The notes beneath the pieces were generated by a model. It did no database searches. It had not been told where the DNA came from and worked only from the letters and a program-made list of their open reading frames with translations. Below are positions 1 through 13,600 of a stretch of 64,000 bases of DNA, piece by piece. Made by a program: the position numbers and the translations under genes. Numbering within the stretch: the stretch's first letter is position 1; each line of letters starts with the position of its first letter. This DNA is from Casuarius casuarius (taxonomy: Eukaryota > Chordata > Aves > Casuariiformes > Casuariidae), in contig PTFA01000542.1 of assembly GCA_003342895.1 (NCBI GenBank), forward strand, positions 116,125-180,124, written 5' to 3'.

Positions 1-3000
1 AGACTGACTTTCAGGTCCGTGTTCAAACCTGGTTACCTTTCCCTTTTACAACTAGACAAGCTGCTCACAAAACTTGCCAGCTGTTCAGGAATATCTGCTG
101 GAAGGGCTTTCTTGTAAAAGTGCAAATTTCTGAAAAGCTAGGAATTTTCCAGGAATAAATTTCATTTTTACAGTATATTAATTTTGTGCTCCTAATTAGT
201 ATTTTTGTCTGAAAAATCACATTGGAATATGTTTGATCAACTCAATATTTTCCTGGACAGAGATGAAATCTTTTGAGCAGAATATTCAACCTTTGCCTGT
301 GTTTCCTGCTATATGGGAATTGTAGTTCCAAGTCTTCTTCTTCCCTCTGGTCTCAACTCACTGGAGAACACCTTCCGCATTTAATTCATACATTTATTTT
401 TTTTTCTGAGCTACCTTGTGCATTAGTGGAGCTATACATCTGAATACATTATAGAAAATGCTGTCTATCCATGCGGCAGCTGGGAAAAAGAATGGCATCG
501 GAAATATGAACTTCACTCTCAAAGGGCAGCTGAACAATATAATTTTTTGTCAAAGAGATTTCAAGCAAGGTGTTTCAGGTTATTTCACCAAAAGAAAATA
601 AAATATTTAAATTTTGACAATTAAAAAATACTTTGATAGAAAAACACTGAAACCCAAATGTCTCAACGTTCCCAGTGCTTTGCTTTTTCCATCACATGGA
701 TTCCAGATAAAGTGTTTAATTTCAGCTTTTCCTCTTATTCCAGGATAAAAACTGCATGTTGAAATATCAGAAATATTGTATTTGGGTTGTCAATCTGGAC
801 TCTGCTTATCACTAATTAAGATCTTAAAAGTTGCAGTTTAATATTTCCTCTTTGAGAAGTACAAAATTGTTGATGACATTAGAAATGATCCTTAGATTGT
901 AAATGTCTCTATTTCAAATTAATTCCAGATGCAGATCGTAAATATTGGTTACTATGAGACGGAAAATTTTAGCTTGGGATTAATGCCTCTGCAACACAAA
1001 CCAATTGAAGTTTTTTTTTCTCTGTGCTTGTCTAGCAAGCTGAATAATTGACTGCCAACATACTCTCCCTGTTCCTATTTCTGGATCTGTCGGCAAGCTA
1101 TAGAATTGTGTTTGTCTGTGTAAATGTTTGTAACACTCACTCGTGCATACGATGGCTGTGAAGTGAGGGTAACTCTTTGCATGAGAAGAGATTGCAAGAT
1201 GCAGCCCTGCTTTGTCTAATTTCTTCCTAAGTGTTTTGTAGCAACAGGAAATTGTTCCATCATAGACTATATCTGTCTGTAGCATGCCTGTTATCAGACT
1301 GAAAATGCCATGGCCTCAAGAGGTAGCGAGATGAGCTGGCATATAGTCAGTCATTTGAATCAGTATTGCTCAAGGATTTTGAGGTTACAACTTGTGGCTG
1401 GCAGCTTTTATCTGAATCAAGTTTTCAATGGTCTTTGATTGGCCCAGGCACCTTTTCTCCAGTATTCTCCCTTCTGTTCTCAGTGCTCCCAAAAGCCCTC
1501 TGGATGTCACTTATGTCCCTCATAAGGAGGCTGGAAATCAGGTTTTTCTTCTTCTTCTTGGTTGACTGGACTCAGATCTTTCTTGGCTGCTGTCAAAGCA
1601 CTTCTGCTATAGCCTGCATGATTTTCAGCTGACTAGTGGGAAGCCCGACACTCCTTACCTGTCAGAGCAAAGCCCCACCCCTGAGTGAGTCACAGCTGAG
1701 TCCAAGTGCTTGACAGCCCTTGAGCAGTCTCAGCTGCAATTTCAGATGATGTGACCCACAGTTCTCAGCTTGCTCAGCTTCTACATGCAAGAGAGTGTTG
1801 TTGGCCATTGTGTGCTGATTCCTACACCATCCCAAAGAGACATGAGCACAGTGGTGGTCTGGAATCAAGGCATCTCTAGAAAGGCTGGAACCAACTGATG
1901 CTCTGGAATTCTGTGGAGTCGCATACCTACATGGGAAGGTGGATTGTGTCCCTAAGTCAGGAAAAGTCATGATCCCTTAATATTGTGGGGAGTCTTCCCC
2001 ACATAAAAGGAGGAAAGAGCTGAGGGTAAGAGGGAGAGGAGACATTGGGAGGCAAACAAGGGCTGGTCACTCTTTGAATTTCAGAGTGGATACCTCCCTG
2101 AGTGAGAAAGTGCACTTCAGGGCCTCAGCTGGGTTTCTCTGATTTTCACCAGTTTTGTTTTCTGCCAGTCCTTCTGGACTCTCCACAGTTTCCCATCTTG
2201 GCTTCTTGGGTTCTGGCTCAGCCCTACCAAATGAAGCTGTATCTCCTGTGGCTGCTTGGTCTACTGTGCCCATGATGCCTACAGGTTCCCAGCCTTTCCC
2301 TTTTCACAGGCATAGCTGATCTCAGCAATATATAGCAATTTGGGGTAGGGGGTGGGAAGAGATCAGACTGAGGCAGTCCATGACTCTCCCTCTTCGTGCT
2401 GATGCTCATTTCATGCAGTGAGGTGAGGCCTATGTTCCCATTCCAGAGCACCAGCTATCATCCCCAGAGTTGTAACATTGGTTAGCAGCATGTGAGAGGA
2501 GGCTGTTTGGTGCGTCTCTCCAAGAGTTCAAAACGTTGAGAGTAGCCACCTGTATTACAGGCTTTTTTGGCCATGTGGTCAGCATGCTAATGTCGCAGCT
2601 CAGTGAGCCCCAAGGCACTCCCCACTGGCTGATGTTCTGCTTCTTGCAGGAGAGGGTACCAGACTGCAGCAGGTGCCTGTAGTAACCATGGTTCATCTGG
2701 CCTTTCTGTCCTCTGATACCCTTCAGGAAGCTGCACTGATCTCTGAGGCTGAGGGAGAGGGTGCATTGCCTTGCCTTGAGTGCTCAGGCAGTGACAGAAA
2801 AAGCCCTGGAGATGGCTGAGGGCCCTGCTTGTATATAAAGGCAGAGGAGTTGTATATAAGTATACAGACACTACTAAATTGGAAACTTCTACTGACAGCA
2901 GGGGTCTGTTGATTTCCAGAGCTAAACTGTGTAGAGCTTAACCCTAATAAATTACTCATCCACTTGTGAGCAGCTCTTCTATCTTCACTGCACCTCTTTG

Positions 3001-3397
3001 TATGAGTAATGGCTTTGTGGACCTCTGGAATGAACTGGAGAAAGCAGGGTATGTAGGACAACCTACCATAAGGGTTCACTTCGAGATGCATGTTAATTTT
3101 GCTAGCCTTTAAATACTTGCTAAGCATGTGTGAGGTTCTATTAGGTGATTGAAAGTGTGCTTGATTTTCATTTCCTGAAGAGTGAAATGCTCTCTTCCAC
3201 ACAAATCCATTCGTTTTCAGGGGCATTTATTGCTTCACAGTAAAATGCTGTCAATACTCATGTTTCCATGCCGGATCTCATTACATTCTTTCTTGCAACT
3301 TCAGTGTCTGGAGTAATGTTATTGCAAGGTTGGAATTCTTTACAAAATGGTATTAGCTTTTTAGTCCACTTGTTTGCAATCAGAGGCTAGAAAATAT

Positions 3398-3545
3398 CAG
3401 TGAATGACTGAGGCTGGAAGGGACCTCTGGACATAACTTGCTCAAGCAGGGTCACCTAGAGCAGGTTGTCCAGGACCCTGTCCAGTTGGGCTTTTGAATA
3501 TCTTCAAGGATGGAGACTCCACAACCTCTCTGAGAATCTTCCTGA
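3398..3545 (-). mobile_element. CR1 LINE 3'-end fragment
   Basis: About 150 bp match the complement of the CR1 3' end. The telling words are 'ggctggaagggacctctgg', 'gagcaggttgtccaggaccc' and 'ggagactccacaacctctct'. These match the same segments at 36350-36485 in the large CR1. The copy is 5'-truncated and holds no ORF of interest. Its position in intron 7 gives it no evident function. Confidence 0.88.
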
Positions 3546-4685
3546 TGTACACAAAAATTCAAATATTGGGATACAAGCAAAAAGAAAAAATACTTTACTT
3601 AAATATATTGTGACATGTCAGTCACTCTCATGACTTTTCTAATGTTTTGAGCAGTCAGCTCTACATTTGTAGACAGGAAGAGGGATCCCTTGGGCAACAA
3701 GGTTTTCAAGCTGCTGATCCTCTCCATTGTCTTACAGCTTTCTAGTAGTATAGTGATTACTGTAAAGACAGTCTCACAGAGCCTGCTGTGCTGCTCTTAT
3801 TAGAAGTATTGCTGTGCCTCAGAAAGGAAACAACAATAAAGAGAATATGTTGCTTCTGCATGCGTTAAGAGTACTGATCAAACCGCATGAGATCCCATTT
3901 TAGACGTAATGTGCATTGGAGGGCAAAATTAGATTGAGAAGTAAATGGAGCCTAAAATTTCCATAGCTTTATTTGTCAGAAAGCCGTTCCTTTGCATGGT
4001 TTTAATTCTCCTAGTTCTTCTATTCATTGCATGTAGCATGCTGGCTGGAGTACATTTTAGAAATGATGGGTTTTAAAAAAAACATCTTTAATTTGGCCAT
4101 TGTCGTATGGTGCATCAGGGCAGTTCACACCTAAAATGCAAGGGGATATGAAATGCAGAAACATGTTACACAGTAGTAGCCAAACAGCCAGAATAACACT
4201 GTCTGCCTTTGAGCAGGAAGTGGTGTTTCATTTGAGGCTTTCTTTTTCCTTTTGGTTTTGGTTTCTTTTGCACTTATTTATATTTTGAACTATTTGAAGT
4301 TGGCTTTATTATTTTTATTTTAAGGTAAACTTTCATTTCATTCCTTCATGTAAAAACAGTGTATGATGAACTGTATTTGTCCAAAGAAGAATATTTTGTA
4401 GGCTTTAAGATCACTGGTGGTGGTAAAACCATAATGTACTTGTGAGATTTCCTTTTTCTCCCCTCTTAACATGTCCGTTTGACAGGAGGAGGCTAATTGT
4501 TTGCTTAGCTAGGTAGACACATGGGTTTTTTTTGTCTTTGAAGGCAACACTTGATATCATATCCAAAGTACCACAGATTGCTGAGTGAGGAATTCCCCTC
4601 TGAAATCATGAAAATTGTAGATCTGTATAACTGGCAGCAGTGATAAGTCCAGAGTTGGAAAGGACGCATGTTTACGTGTCTATCC

Positions 4686-4720
4686 TATGCATGCATTTAT
4701 GCATGCATTATGCATGCGTG
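4686..4720. repeat. Tandem ATGCAT-containing palindromic repeat
   Basis: Three tandem copies of a TATGCATGCAT-type unit give five overlapping ATGCAT hexamers in 35 bp. Two arrangements, ATGCAT-TT-ATGCAT (4691-4704) and ATGCAT-T-ATGCAT (4703-4715), resemble the MORE palindrome that binds POU dimers, with one or two extra bases. It could equally be a plain ATGC microsatellite. Confidence 0.6.
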
Positions 4721-7203
4721 CCTTCAGATCACATTTCCCATGTCGGTTTTCTTTTCAGAAACAGACCTTCACAACTAGATTGACTTGCCTCACACTGTTT
4801 CATGAATTCCCACACATTAATTGGTTGCAATGTTCTTTTCCCATGTTGCATTCTGAAGCATGGAAATACAGATTAAGAGATGTGCCTGTGTCCTGCTGTT
4901 TTAATGATAATCTCTGTCGCCTTCTCGTTGTCGTGTGTGACAGAAGGAGGGCAACTCCTATGTTTACTATTAATCTCTGTGTAAAGAAAAGGTGCAGCCC
5001 AGACCCTCAGCTTGTTTGCATAACTCCATCAATTTCAGTTTAAATACCATGAGTATCTGTCTCTACGTTCTCGGTTTGAGATCTCATTTCACAGTGTGCT
5101 GAGGAGCTCTTGAGGAGGGATTTACACAAACAAAATGATCAGCAAACACTGCTCAAATGTCTTCATCCTTACAGTGGGTGGACAGTAGTCCTCTGTGTTC
5201 ACCAGCAGATTGCTTTCTGTCCTGGGGGTGGAAGATGCTTGGGGCCTGGAAGAACTGCTTTCTCTTGTTCTCAAGAGCTGAAGTCCAGGCAAATGCATTT
5301 CCTTCACACTGGCTCCTGAACACCGGCTCAGCTCTCTGTGTTCCAGGAGTGAAATGGAGGCTTAGTTAGGGCCTACAGCCAGCGTAAGCTGAGAAAGCCA
5401 CTCAGGCTGTCAGGTCTTCATACTCTGGTTCCTCCTCTTAGTCCTTTTTCAAATCCTCAGGGGAATAACCCCATCTCTGGCTGAGACCCACCACAAAGGG
5501 TCTGCACTCTGTTCTGACAATGCCCTGCTGGCCCTGTTCCCCCCACTGCTCCCAGGATATGCTGAGTCTCATTAAAAATTAAATGACTGGGAAGAGTTGA
5601 TTTTCCTGTCCTGTGAAAAAATTCAGGATTTTGATTTTTTTCAGGTCTATTTCCAAGTAAAAATCTCAAATTTGAGGGAAGTTTCATGACTTAAAATAGC
5701 AAACAAGATAAAAACAGTCCAGGGCAGTCTGCACTTCTTGTTTTTATTTCAACCGTTTTTTCTATCTACTCTCAGTACTTACATTTTATGTGTATATTCC
5801 AAACCTGAAAATAAGAATTTTTTTAATTAAAAAGAAAAACAGAAAATCTAATGTTCTAACAACTTCAAAGCTTCTCCCAGGCACTTTTGGAGTTAAAATA
5901 TCCAACCGAACAGCCACTCTGCCCACATAAAGTTCAGGTTTCTGGGATTTGGATTTTTGAGGGTATTTTGTTTTTAATGAAAGGAGTTTATCAAAAAAAA
6001 AAAAATCTTTGCCAGCGCTGGTGTAAAGAAAAACCAATTGAAAGACCCCCTGACTGCAGTGCTCTGCCTTATCTACCAGTCCTTGTGCCCCGCTGGCTCA
6101 ACCCAGGAGCGCTCTGGTTCTGAGTCATTCAGCTGGGCAGGAGGAACTATCACATTGGTTTGTGCAGCTTTTCTTCCCATTAAAATGTGCACACACTTAC
6201 TTGTTTTTCTCCTTTCTTATTTATTCTTTAATTATTTCTAATTTTATCTAATAAGCCAATCTTGCTAATAAATCAAGAAAAATGGCATGAACACAGAGCT
6301 CTTAGATCTAGCAGCACTGCTTAAAGCACACAGTTACTTTCAGGAAGAGACAGTGACAATAAGCATATAAACCTTTAATTCAGCCGAATTACGCTGGATG
6401 GAATGGGCAGGACACTAGAATACCAACACTCTACTTTTTAAAGTACTTAGCTTCTGTACCGGACCTTCTATGTAGGACATGTACAGATAGAGGGGATGGA
6501 AGCTGAGTGTCTGTGTTAACTCTGTCAAACTTAAAATCATGTTTACTTTGTGGGACAGGTTTTGCGGAGGTATTCTGAGTGTACATTTCACACTTTATGT
6601 GAGATTCTGCTTGCCTTACCTTAGTCAGGGATATAGATATGGACTCTTGCCCATTTGCAAGGCAAAATAGCTCAGTTAGGTCATTTTTTGGTGAAATAAG
6701 GAAGCAGTATGCTTGTCTAGTGCTGCTATGCCCTATTTTTCCTCACCGATATACGTCATCAAATCACACTTTTCCTGTGTTGATCACCATACTTTGAAGT
6801 TCTGAGCAACTGCTGAGTGCACTGAATCCTGGCAGTAAAACAAATTTGGATGTGGACAAGGGTCACTAGTATAATGTGCTGTAGTTCATCTGGATTCCCT
6901 GGTTTCCTAACAGGTGTGAAAGCCACACTTGCTCATTTCAGGTTGATCATGCTCTTCAATAAAAGAGAAGTATTAACAATTTTTAAGCACCCAGGAACTG
7001 TGCAGCAATGAGCATCCTTGTGGGACTGTGTGAGATAGATTCCAGCCCAGAAGGAGCCAGGGAAAGGTAAAATAATTGTCATAGTAATTGTTTAGTCATT
7101 GGTCACACACAATTTTAGACTTCAGTAGGGGTGGATTCTTACAGAGGCATGCCCCATCTAAAACATCTTTCCCTAATTTCCTTACAGATGTCCCCTCCAG
7201 TGC

Positions 7204-7232
7204 TGTGTCTGTGTGTGTGTGTGTGCACGCGC
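7204..7232. repeat. TG microsatellite
   Basis: About eight TG units followed by CACGCGCA. Short and probably polymorphic. Confidence 0.85.
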
Positions 7233-7589
7233 AATAAACTGGGGGTCAAACTGGGGACTTACAATTTTGCATGTATGTGCTGTGGGAGAGGACAGAGACC
7301 CAGATAGACCTTATAGGTCAAGACTGATGATAGGGTACAGCTGGGTAGTCATTCTCCTCTCAAGGACATAGCCTTCTCGTAGTAACATCCCTAAAAAGTA
7401 CTTGATAAGCTGGGCTGGCAGTTTGCTCAGAGGCCACAACAGCTTAATGGCTACAAAGAAAATAGGATAGGATTTTTAGGCAACAGCAGCAAAAAGAGAG
7501 AGTCCAGGAGGTAACAGATCAGGCTGAGTGTAGAACATGTCATTCTTATCTTTCACTGCCAGAAGGTACAGCTTCAGAGAGTTGCTTAG

Positions 7590-7610
7590 AAAAAAAAAAA
7601 AAAAAAAAAA
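7590..7610. repeat. A21 homopolymer
   Basis: Twenty-one consecutive A residues. No recognisable retroposed sequence precedes it on the + strand, so I treat it as a simple repeat. Confidence 0.9.
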
Positions 7611-10600
7611 TCAGAGCATTATTTTGTAATTCTCCATTGTATTTTCTCACTATGAGAAAATGTTGTTCTTCCTTCCTTTTCTTTTTTCCTGTCCTGCCTC
7701 ATTTTCAGAACTGCAGCGGTGTCAGTGGGAAAAGTAGGAAAGACACCTGCAGTGAAGGGCAACTAGAGATTCCCTTAGACATCTGCTGCTCCCTTACGGG
7801 TGAGAAGAAAAATAAACCCACATCTGCAACTCCTGTTTCAGTACTTTGTGTTTAATCTGAATTTTATGGCTTTTCTAACAGATTACAGTGTGGCTGTCAC
7901 AACCCTTATAGCAATAGCCTCACTGAATACTGTGCACTTCAATACCTCCTCCACTAATCTTTCCCCCACTGCTCCCATTCCCTGGCTGCTAATTTCACGC
8001 AGGCACTTAAGCATGATGGATAATTGTGTTCTGCTTATCAATGTTTAATTTAAGGGCTGTTCCATCTGACCTGGATGCCCTCTGCAAGAGCTATGCCTCA
8101 TTATTGATTTCATGGTCACACCTGTGACATTACCTACTTTGTAGGAAGTAGACTTTGACATTCCTGTGAGGCTTTGGCAGCCAGAGCTAATTGTCAGAAG
8201 AATAATCGAGTCAGCAAAATCATTACAGGTGATCTGTGTGTTACCACTGTTTTATCTGCCTCTAATTAGGTGCAGGAGAGGTAACTCATAGCAGTAAGCA
8301 TGCTGCACTAGGTTTGATGTCCATAAATAGAGCTAGATGAGCACAGGAGGGAAGTTATTCATTAACAACTGCATTTCAGTTTGTCCAGGTCTTACCCTGG
8401 TAGTGTATCCCTTCCTGAAGTAATCAGACAAGATTTGATCCTGGAGGTACTGGTAGAAAACAAAATCAGAGTCATGCTCAGATTGAATGATGTAGTTAAC
8501 ATGGAAATCAGGAAAGTGCTTAAGATGGACTCAAAGGCCTGTAGCAGCTGTCAGCCTTGGGTTTGCAGGCTGAGCATTTGAAGGGAAGAGAGTAGGAAGC
8601 AAGGCAGGGAAATAGGGAAAGGAGATAGAAAAGAAGGTCTAAGAGGAGGAGCAGCTGTGTAAAATACTCTGTAACTCAAATCATTTGTGAGGTTCAGGAG
8701 ATTTGGCGCAGTTGCATGAAACTGTGGTAGCAGTGCACAGAAAGAGTCACTTCTATCACTGAAAAAAGATCTTCATAGGAGGCAGGAGCACCCCTCATTT
8801 CTTTGCTGCTGAGCTGCTTCTGCCTGATGCTTTTGCCAGCCTCATTTTGTGTCGCTTTGTAATGTAGAACATAGGGAACTGTACTTGTAACTTGGAAGGG
8901 AAATCTGAATAGGATTGTGGCCAGAATTTTGGAACTCATGTGTAAATGTAATAGTACACCAAATATTTAAAATTCAGCTTGTAAAGTTGAATTCTATAAT
9001 TTTCCCATACTTGTGGGAAATAATTCATTCATATTTTCTATGTAAAGGCTCTTGCTGGAATGTAAGGCAATAATGGAGTTGCTATGGTGCTGCATTGCTA
9101 TTGTGTCAAGTGCAGAGCAATATTTCATATGCAATAAAACTAGAGAATTTTTTAGAATATGCTCATCTCTAGTTCAGGGTGATCTGCTGGCCTGTACTAC
9201 TGCCATGGGCATGCCATCAGTGTAACACACAGGTTACTAGGCAGATGCGGGATGCAGGAACTGTGTGATAGGTCTCTGAGAGGCCCTTCTCCTGCCAAAA
9301 AAGTTGAACCTTTTGTCCAAAACTCTTTTTATTAGAATAATGATTAAAAAAGCAGGGTTGATATTACCAACATCTTCACTTAGAAGGGGACAGCTTTTCT
9401 TAGGAGGAAACAGATGTTCAGAAAAGAAAAGTCAGTTCTGGTAACAGGTTTGATTAAAATAGAATGGAAATTTGGGTCTACTTCCAGTGATGAAGAGGCT
9501 CTCAAAACACCATCTTTGTCAATTATTTATTTTCTTTTTCTGTAGAATTAAGCAAATACATCCCTGGCAGAAATGTATCACAGGCTCACTTCTGGGGAAA
9601 GCTGATGTCTAGAGCTAAGAAGAGTCTGCAAAAGCTTATCAATATAAAGAGCAAATAGTGCCAGCACTGTGTGCTCTCTGACTGCCACGGGGCTGCAGGA
9701 TTCTCCTCCTGGGGTCCTGGAGGCAGAAGAGCACAAATTCAGGTCTCTTCTACTGACTGCTGTTAATATTTCTGGACACTTCACAAACCTGTCTCATTTA
9801 CCAAGGCCACATAACCAGACCTTAGGGGGCAGGCAACTATCATTCTTCCATATTTCTAATAAGGTATCCGAGATTGCACAAGGTCGCTTTAGATAGAACA
9901 CGACAAAAAGCCAAATCTAATCCAGTCGGTTATGCTACCTTTTGAAATGAGTTTGCCAAATCTGCTTGTGCACTTCTTTAATCATTACACAACATTTCTC
10001 CAGAACCAGGAATAAGGATTCCTTACATGCTAGAGCTATCTAATAAGTTGTTGTATGATGTACTTCCACAACATACTAGCAGATCAAATGGGTTGACTCT
10101 GATAATCACCTGTCCCACTCCTCACATTATCGCTTAGGGAAGTCATAATACGTCTTGTGGTGGCATTTCTTCATCACCACTTTACTTAGCATGGGGCTAA
10201 ATTTTTTAAACTGTGTTGTCAAAAGTTATGGAAACAAGAGGAGGCAGAAATAGGTAAGTGAACAGCAGGGTTAGAGGAATAGCCTGAGAAGTTATGTTGG
10301 ATAGTGATGACCAGCAGGAGAAAGGGAGGAAGGCAGGCTATAATTTTGTCAAGTGGCATGAAAAAATATGGGAGGGGGCATTTGCTTTCATTGGGGGATG
10401 AGAGGGTGTGAGCAGTTGGTTTCAGCTGGTGGATATGTGCACTTGCATGTGTGTATAGCACCCTCAGTGCTGGATGTGACATGGACTGGGTATTAAAGTG
10501 GGTGGCCATTTCAAACCAGGTGATGACTTTGTGAGAATGTTTGTAATTAGAATAAGCACACACTAGGGATTCACCTAGCATCATCAGGATGATTTTTTAA

Positions 10601-13600
10601 CACTGACCTATTCCATATTTGAACCTTTGTCTTTAGAAAGGTAGGATTACTTTATTAATCCACTGCACTACCTAATCTTTCACTGCATTCCTGAGCTGAT
10701 GGCAATTTCATGTCTGCTGTAGGCGTGAAATAGAGGATAAAAGCTCCTGTATGTGGTTACTCTTTTGTTTCTTTCAGTGTAACCCATAGTCAGTCTCAAA
10801 GAGGAAAATTTCAAGCCCCTCTGTAGTGGAGGAGCTGTTCTGAGGCACTGATAAAAGGGCTTTTTAATCATCCTCCCAAACACCTGAACCCCATACATTT
10901 TCTAATGTATCCTTTGCAGTAATTAATTACCTCTCTAGTGGATTCGTTTCCTTCATACTGTTACTGGCAATCAGGTAGATAAAGGGAAAAATGTGTTGGT
11001 GCCCTGTGGTATTGAAAGTGAAGGGTTTTCACACTGTCAGGGTAATGAATTCTGTAAGGGTTTGAAGCACCTGAGCTTGGGGAAGTCCTTGTGTCATGTT
11101 TCTGGAAGTGACAACCCCCAGTGGTTAATTACTGCCATGGACGAGAGCTGAGCTGATAGCAAAATGAGATAAGTTCATTAGAAGTTAAATTTGAAGTTAA
11201 TTGGATTCACGTTTACACACAGTAATATACAAAGATACACCTGGAAGTGCTCTTTACCGCTTTTTGATATTTTTAAAGGTAAATGAACTGAAGAATGTTT
11301 CTAAACCTCTTCCTCATTTTTTCTCATTGTGGTTTGGAGATGAGAAAGGCTTTTCATGCTTTATGCTGCTCTTTCCCTCTAGCTGACTTCAAGTATCTTG
11401 TGTAGGAACAGGGGCATTCATAAATCTAAGTATTAGTTACCATGTCTGCTCAGAAGGGTGTGTTGCTGAAGCTGGTTGCAACAATTATTTCTTTTATGGA
11501 AGAAAATTACTTATTTGCACTTCTGGAGAAAAGATAATTTGCTTTCACTATAAGCACACTGTCAGGTCTCAGTGAATGGAAGAATAGACATTCATTGCGT
11601 ATCTTTTGTGGACAGAGCCAAGCATTTCAACACGTGGTTGAGGCCTCTGGCCCACAATCTCAGTTGATATTATTATTAGGCATCACCATATTTTAGTTTT
11701 TTGGAGCAATGTGGAATGAACTCAAGCAGGAATATGCCTCGAACTTGAAAAAACATGAATGTTTTTGTTCCTGAAGTGAGCTTGTGATGGTTGTGTGCAT
11801 GCAAGAACGTCTGTATAGAAGCATTTGCTCCACTTCTACCTAATGCCAGACTGGGTTGTGTATACTTTCTTATCATGTGGCATGCCTCAGCTGTGTAGCT
11901 AAGCAGTCCTCAGGCCCAAGCCCTTAATGGACTGGGTCCGTACTTGCCTCTTGTTGGCACTGTAGAAGGTGTTTTTGATTTGCGTGCGCTCCTTCAGCCC
12001 GGGGACTATTTGCAAGGAAACTCACCATGCAAATGCATTTTAGTATGCACCAGGCACTAGACCTTTACTGTGCTGGTATTTATGTGTAAACCTTAGAGGG
12101 ATTCATAATCCCAGCAGGAACTGATAGCTTTATATGTCACTGATAAAGTCTGTGCTTCCGTATGGACTTGTGGATGCCTGGCTTTGCATAAAGCTCAACG
12201 TGGGATTCCAGTTTTTCTCCTGAAGAGTAGGAAGGAAGCAGGAGAACTACATGCTGTAGTCCCTGCAGTATCTGTGCTGTCCTGAGTCACTGTCTGAAGC
12301 AAAAAATATTTTGTCTGTACGCAGGCTGTTCTGATTCTTGGAAGAGCTCCAGCCCCAAAGGCCTGACTTCATTCAGTTACACTCTGCTTGCCCACTGAGA
12401 ATTCCTGCAGTAAAAGATGGTGCTTGTGCCTTCCCCTTCTGTATTGCTCCATGTTGGCATGAGGCAATATTAATAATCATAAACTGCTACAGAGGCAGCT
12501 ACATGCCAGCTGCAGGGACCACTTTGGCCAGTGGGTTTCTTATTGTAACAGACTTGGACATGAAATGTGTTTTAAATGTAACATTGCTTTGCATACTGCA
12601 GCACTTTCAATCCATCAGACTGACAGCAGCTTACTGAGGAAGCAGTAATTTTTTTTTCTCCATTGGAGAAATGGAAAAGCCAGGACTTGTACAGACAATG
12701 TGGCTTGTCTATAGCAATAGCGAAATCTTAAAACGGGCTCCTGACCTCCATCACCAGGATGGAAGATTTTTCTAGTCATCTTGAATTCAGGTCTGTTCTG
12801 CTCTGCATTTTTGCTTTTCAAATGGGGTTATCTAATTATATGCTGTACAGTTCTGTGGAAAGGGATGCGGAGTGCAGATGATCCTGTACTCACATTTTTT
12901 TTGTCCAAGCTTCATTTCTGGGATTATTATTACTTTCATCCTATCCTCATCTATCTACCTTAAACCTGTCTCTGGCTTAATTACAACCTTGATCGACTGT
13001 GGAACTTCCCTGTCTAGTTTGTAGAAATATGATATTATGACAAAGTGATACGCTGTGTAACACCAGCAGCACTCCAGCCTTATAAGGCTGTAGCCCTTAT
13101 CCTCAGCATCACACCTAGCTGCTGTACTTTCTCCCAAGCTTCTGGAATATTTTGAATCAAGCTGAAACATTGAAGTCCTAATCTTTTAGGCTTCACAGTC
13201 TTGGACTGGGATATCCAAGATGCTGAAAGCTAAAGGTTGGAGCTTGACTCTTCTTTTAAGGTGGAACTGTCTATGACAAAGGTAAAGACCACCTGTGCAG
13301 GAGACAGAACTTATTCAGGACCAGGCCATGATGAAGGAAAAGACCTCTGTCCTAGTCCAGGATCACTACCAATCTCATCACTTCTTGCTCTACCAGCCTT
13401 TCCTTATTTTGCCTTCAGTAACTGAAATACAGAGTATCATGTGTATTTTAAAAACAAAACCCCTCGAACAAACGAAATAACAACACTGAGACCAAGACAA
13501 AGCTTTCTCTTGGACATTTCTCTCCTGAAGACTGGATGAATGAACCTGCAATACATGACAGATAGTAGTCACATTGCTGAACACAAGCCTGAAGGTGCTT

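Noticed and set aside
12027..12034. Single octamer ATGCAAAT in intron 7
   Set aside because: One isolated octamer is expected by chance in a window of this size. Another at about 39209 lies inside CR1 sequence and is also discounted.
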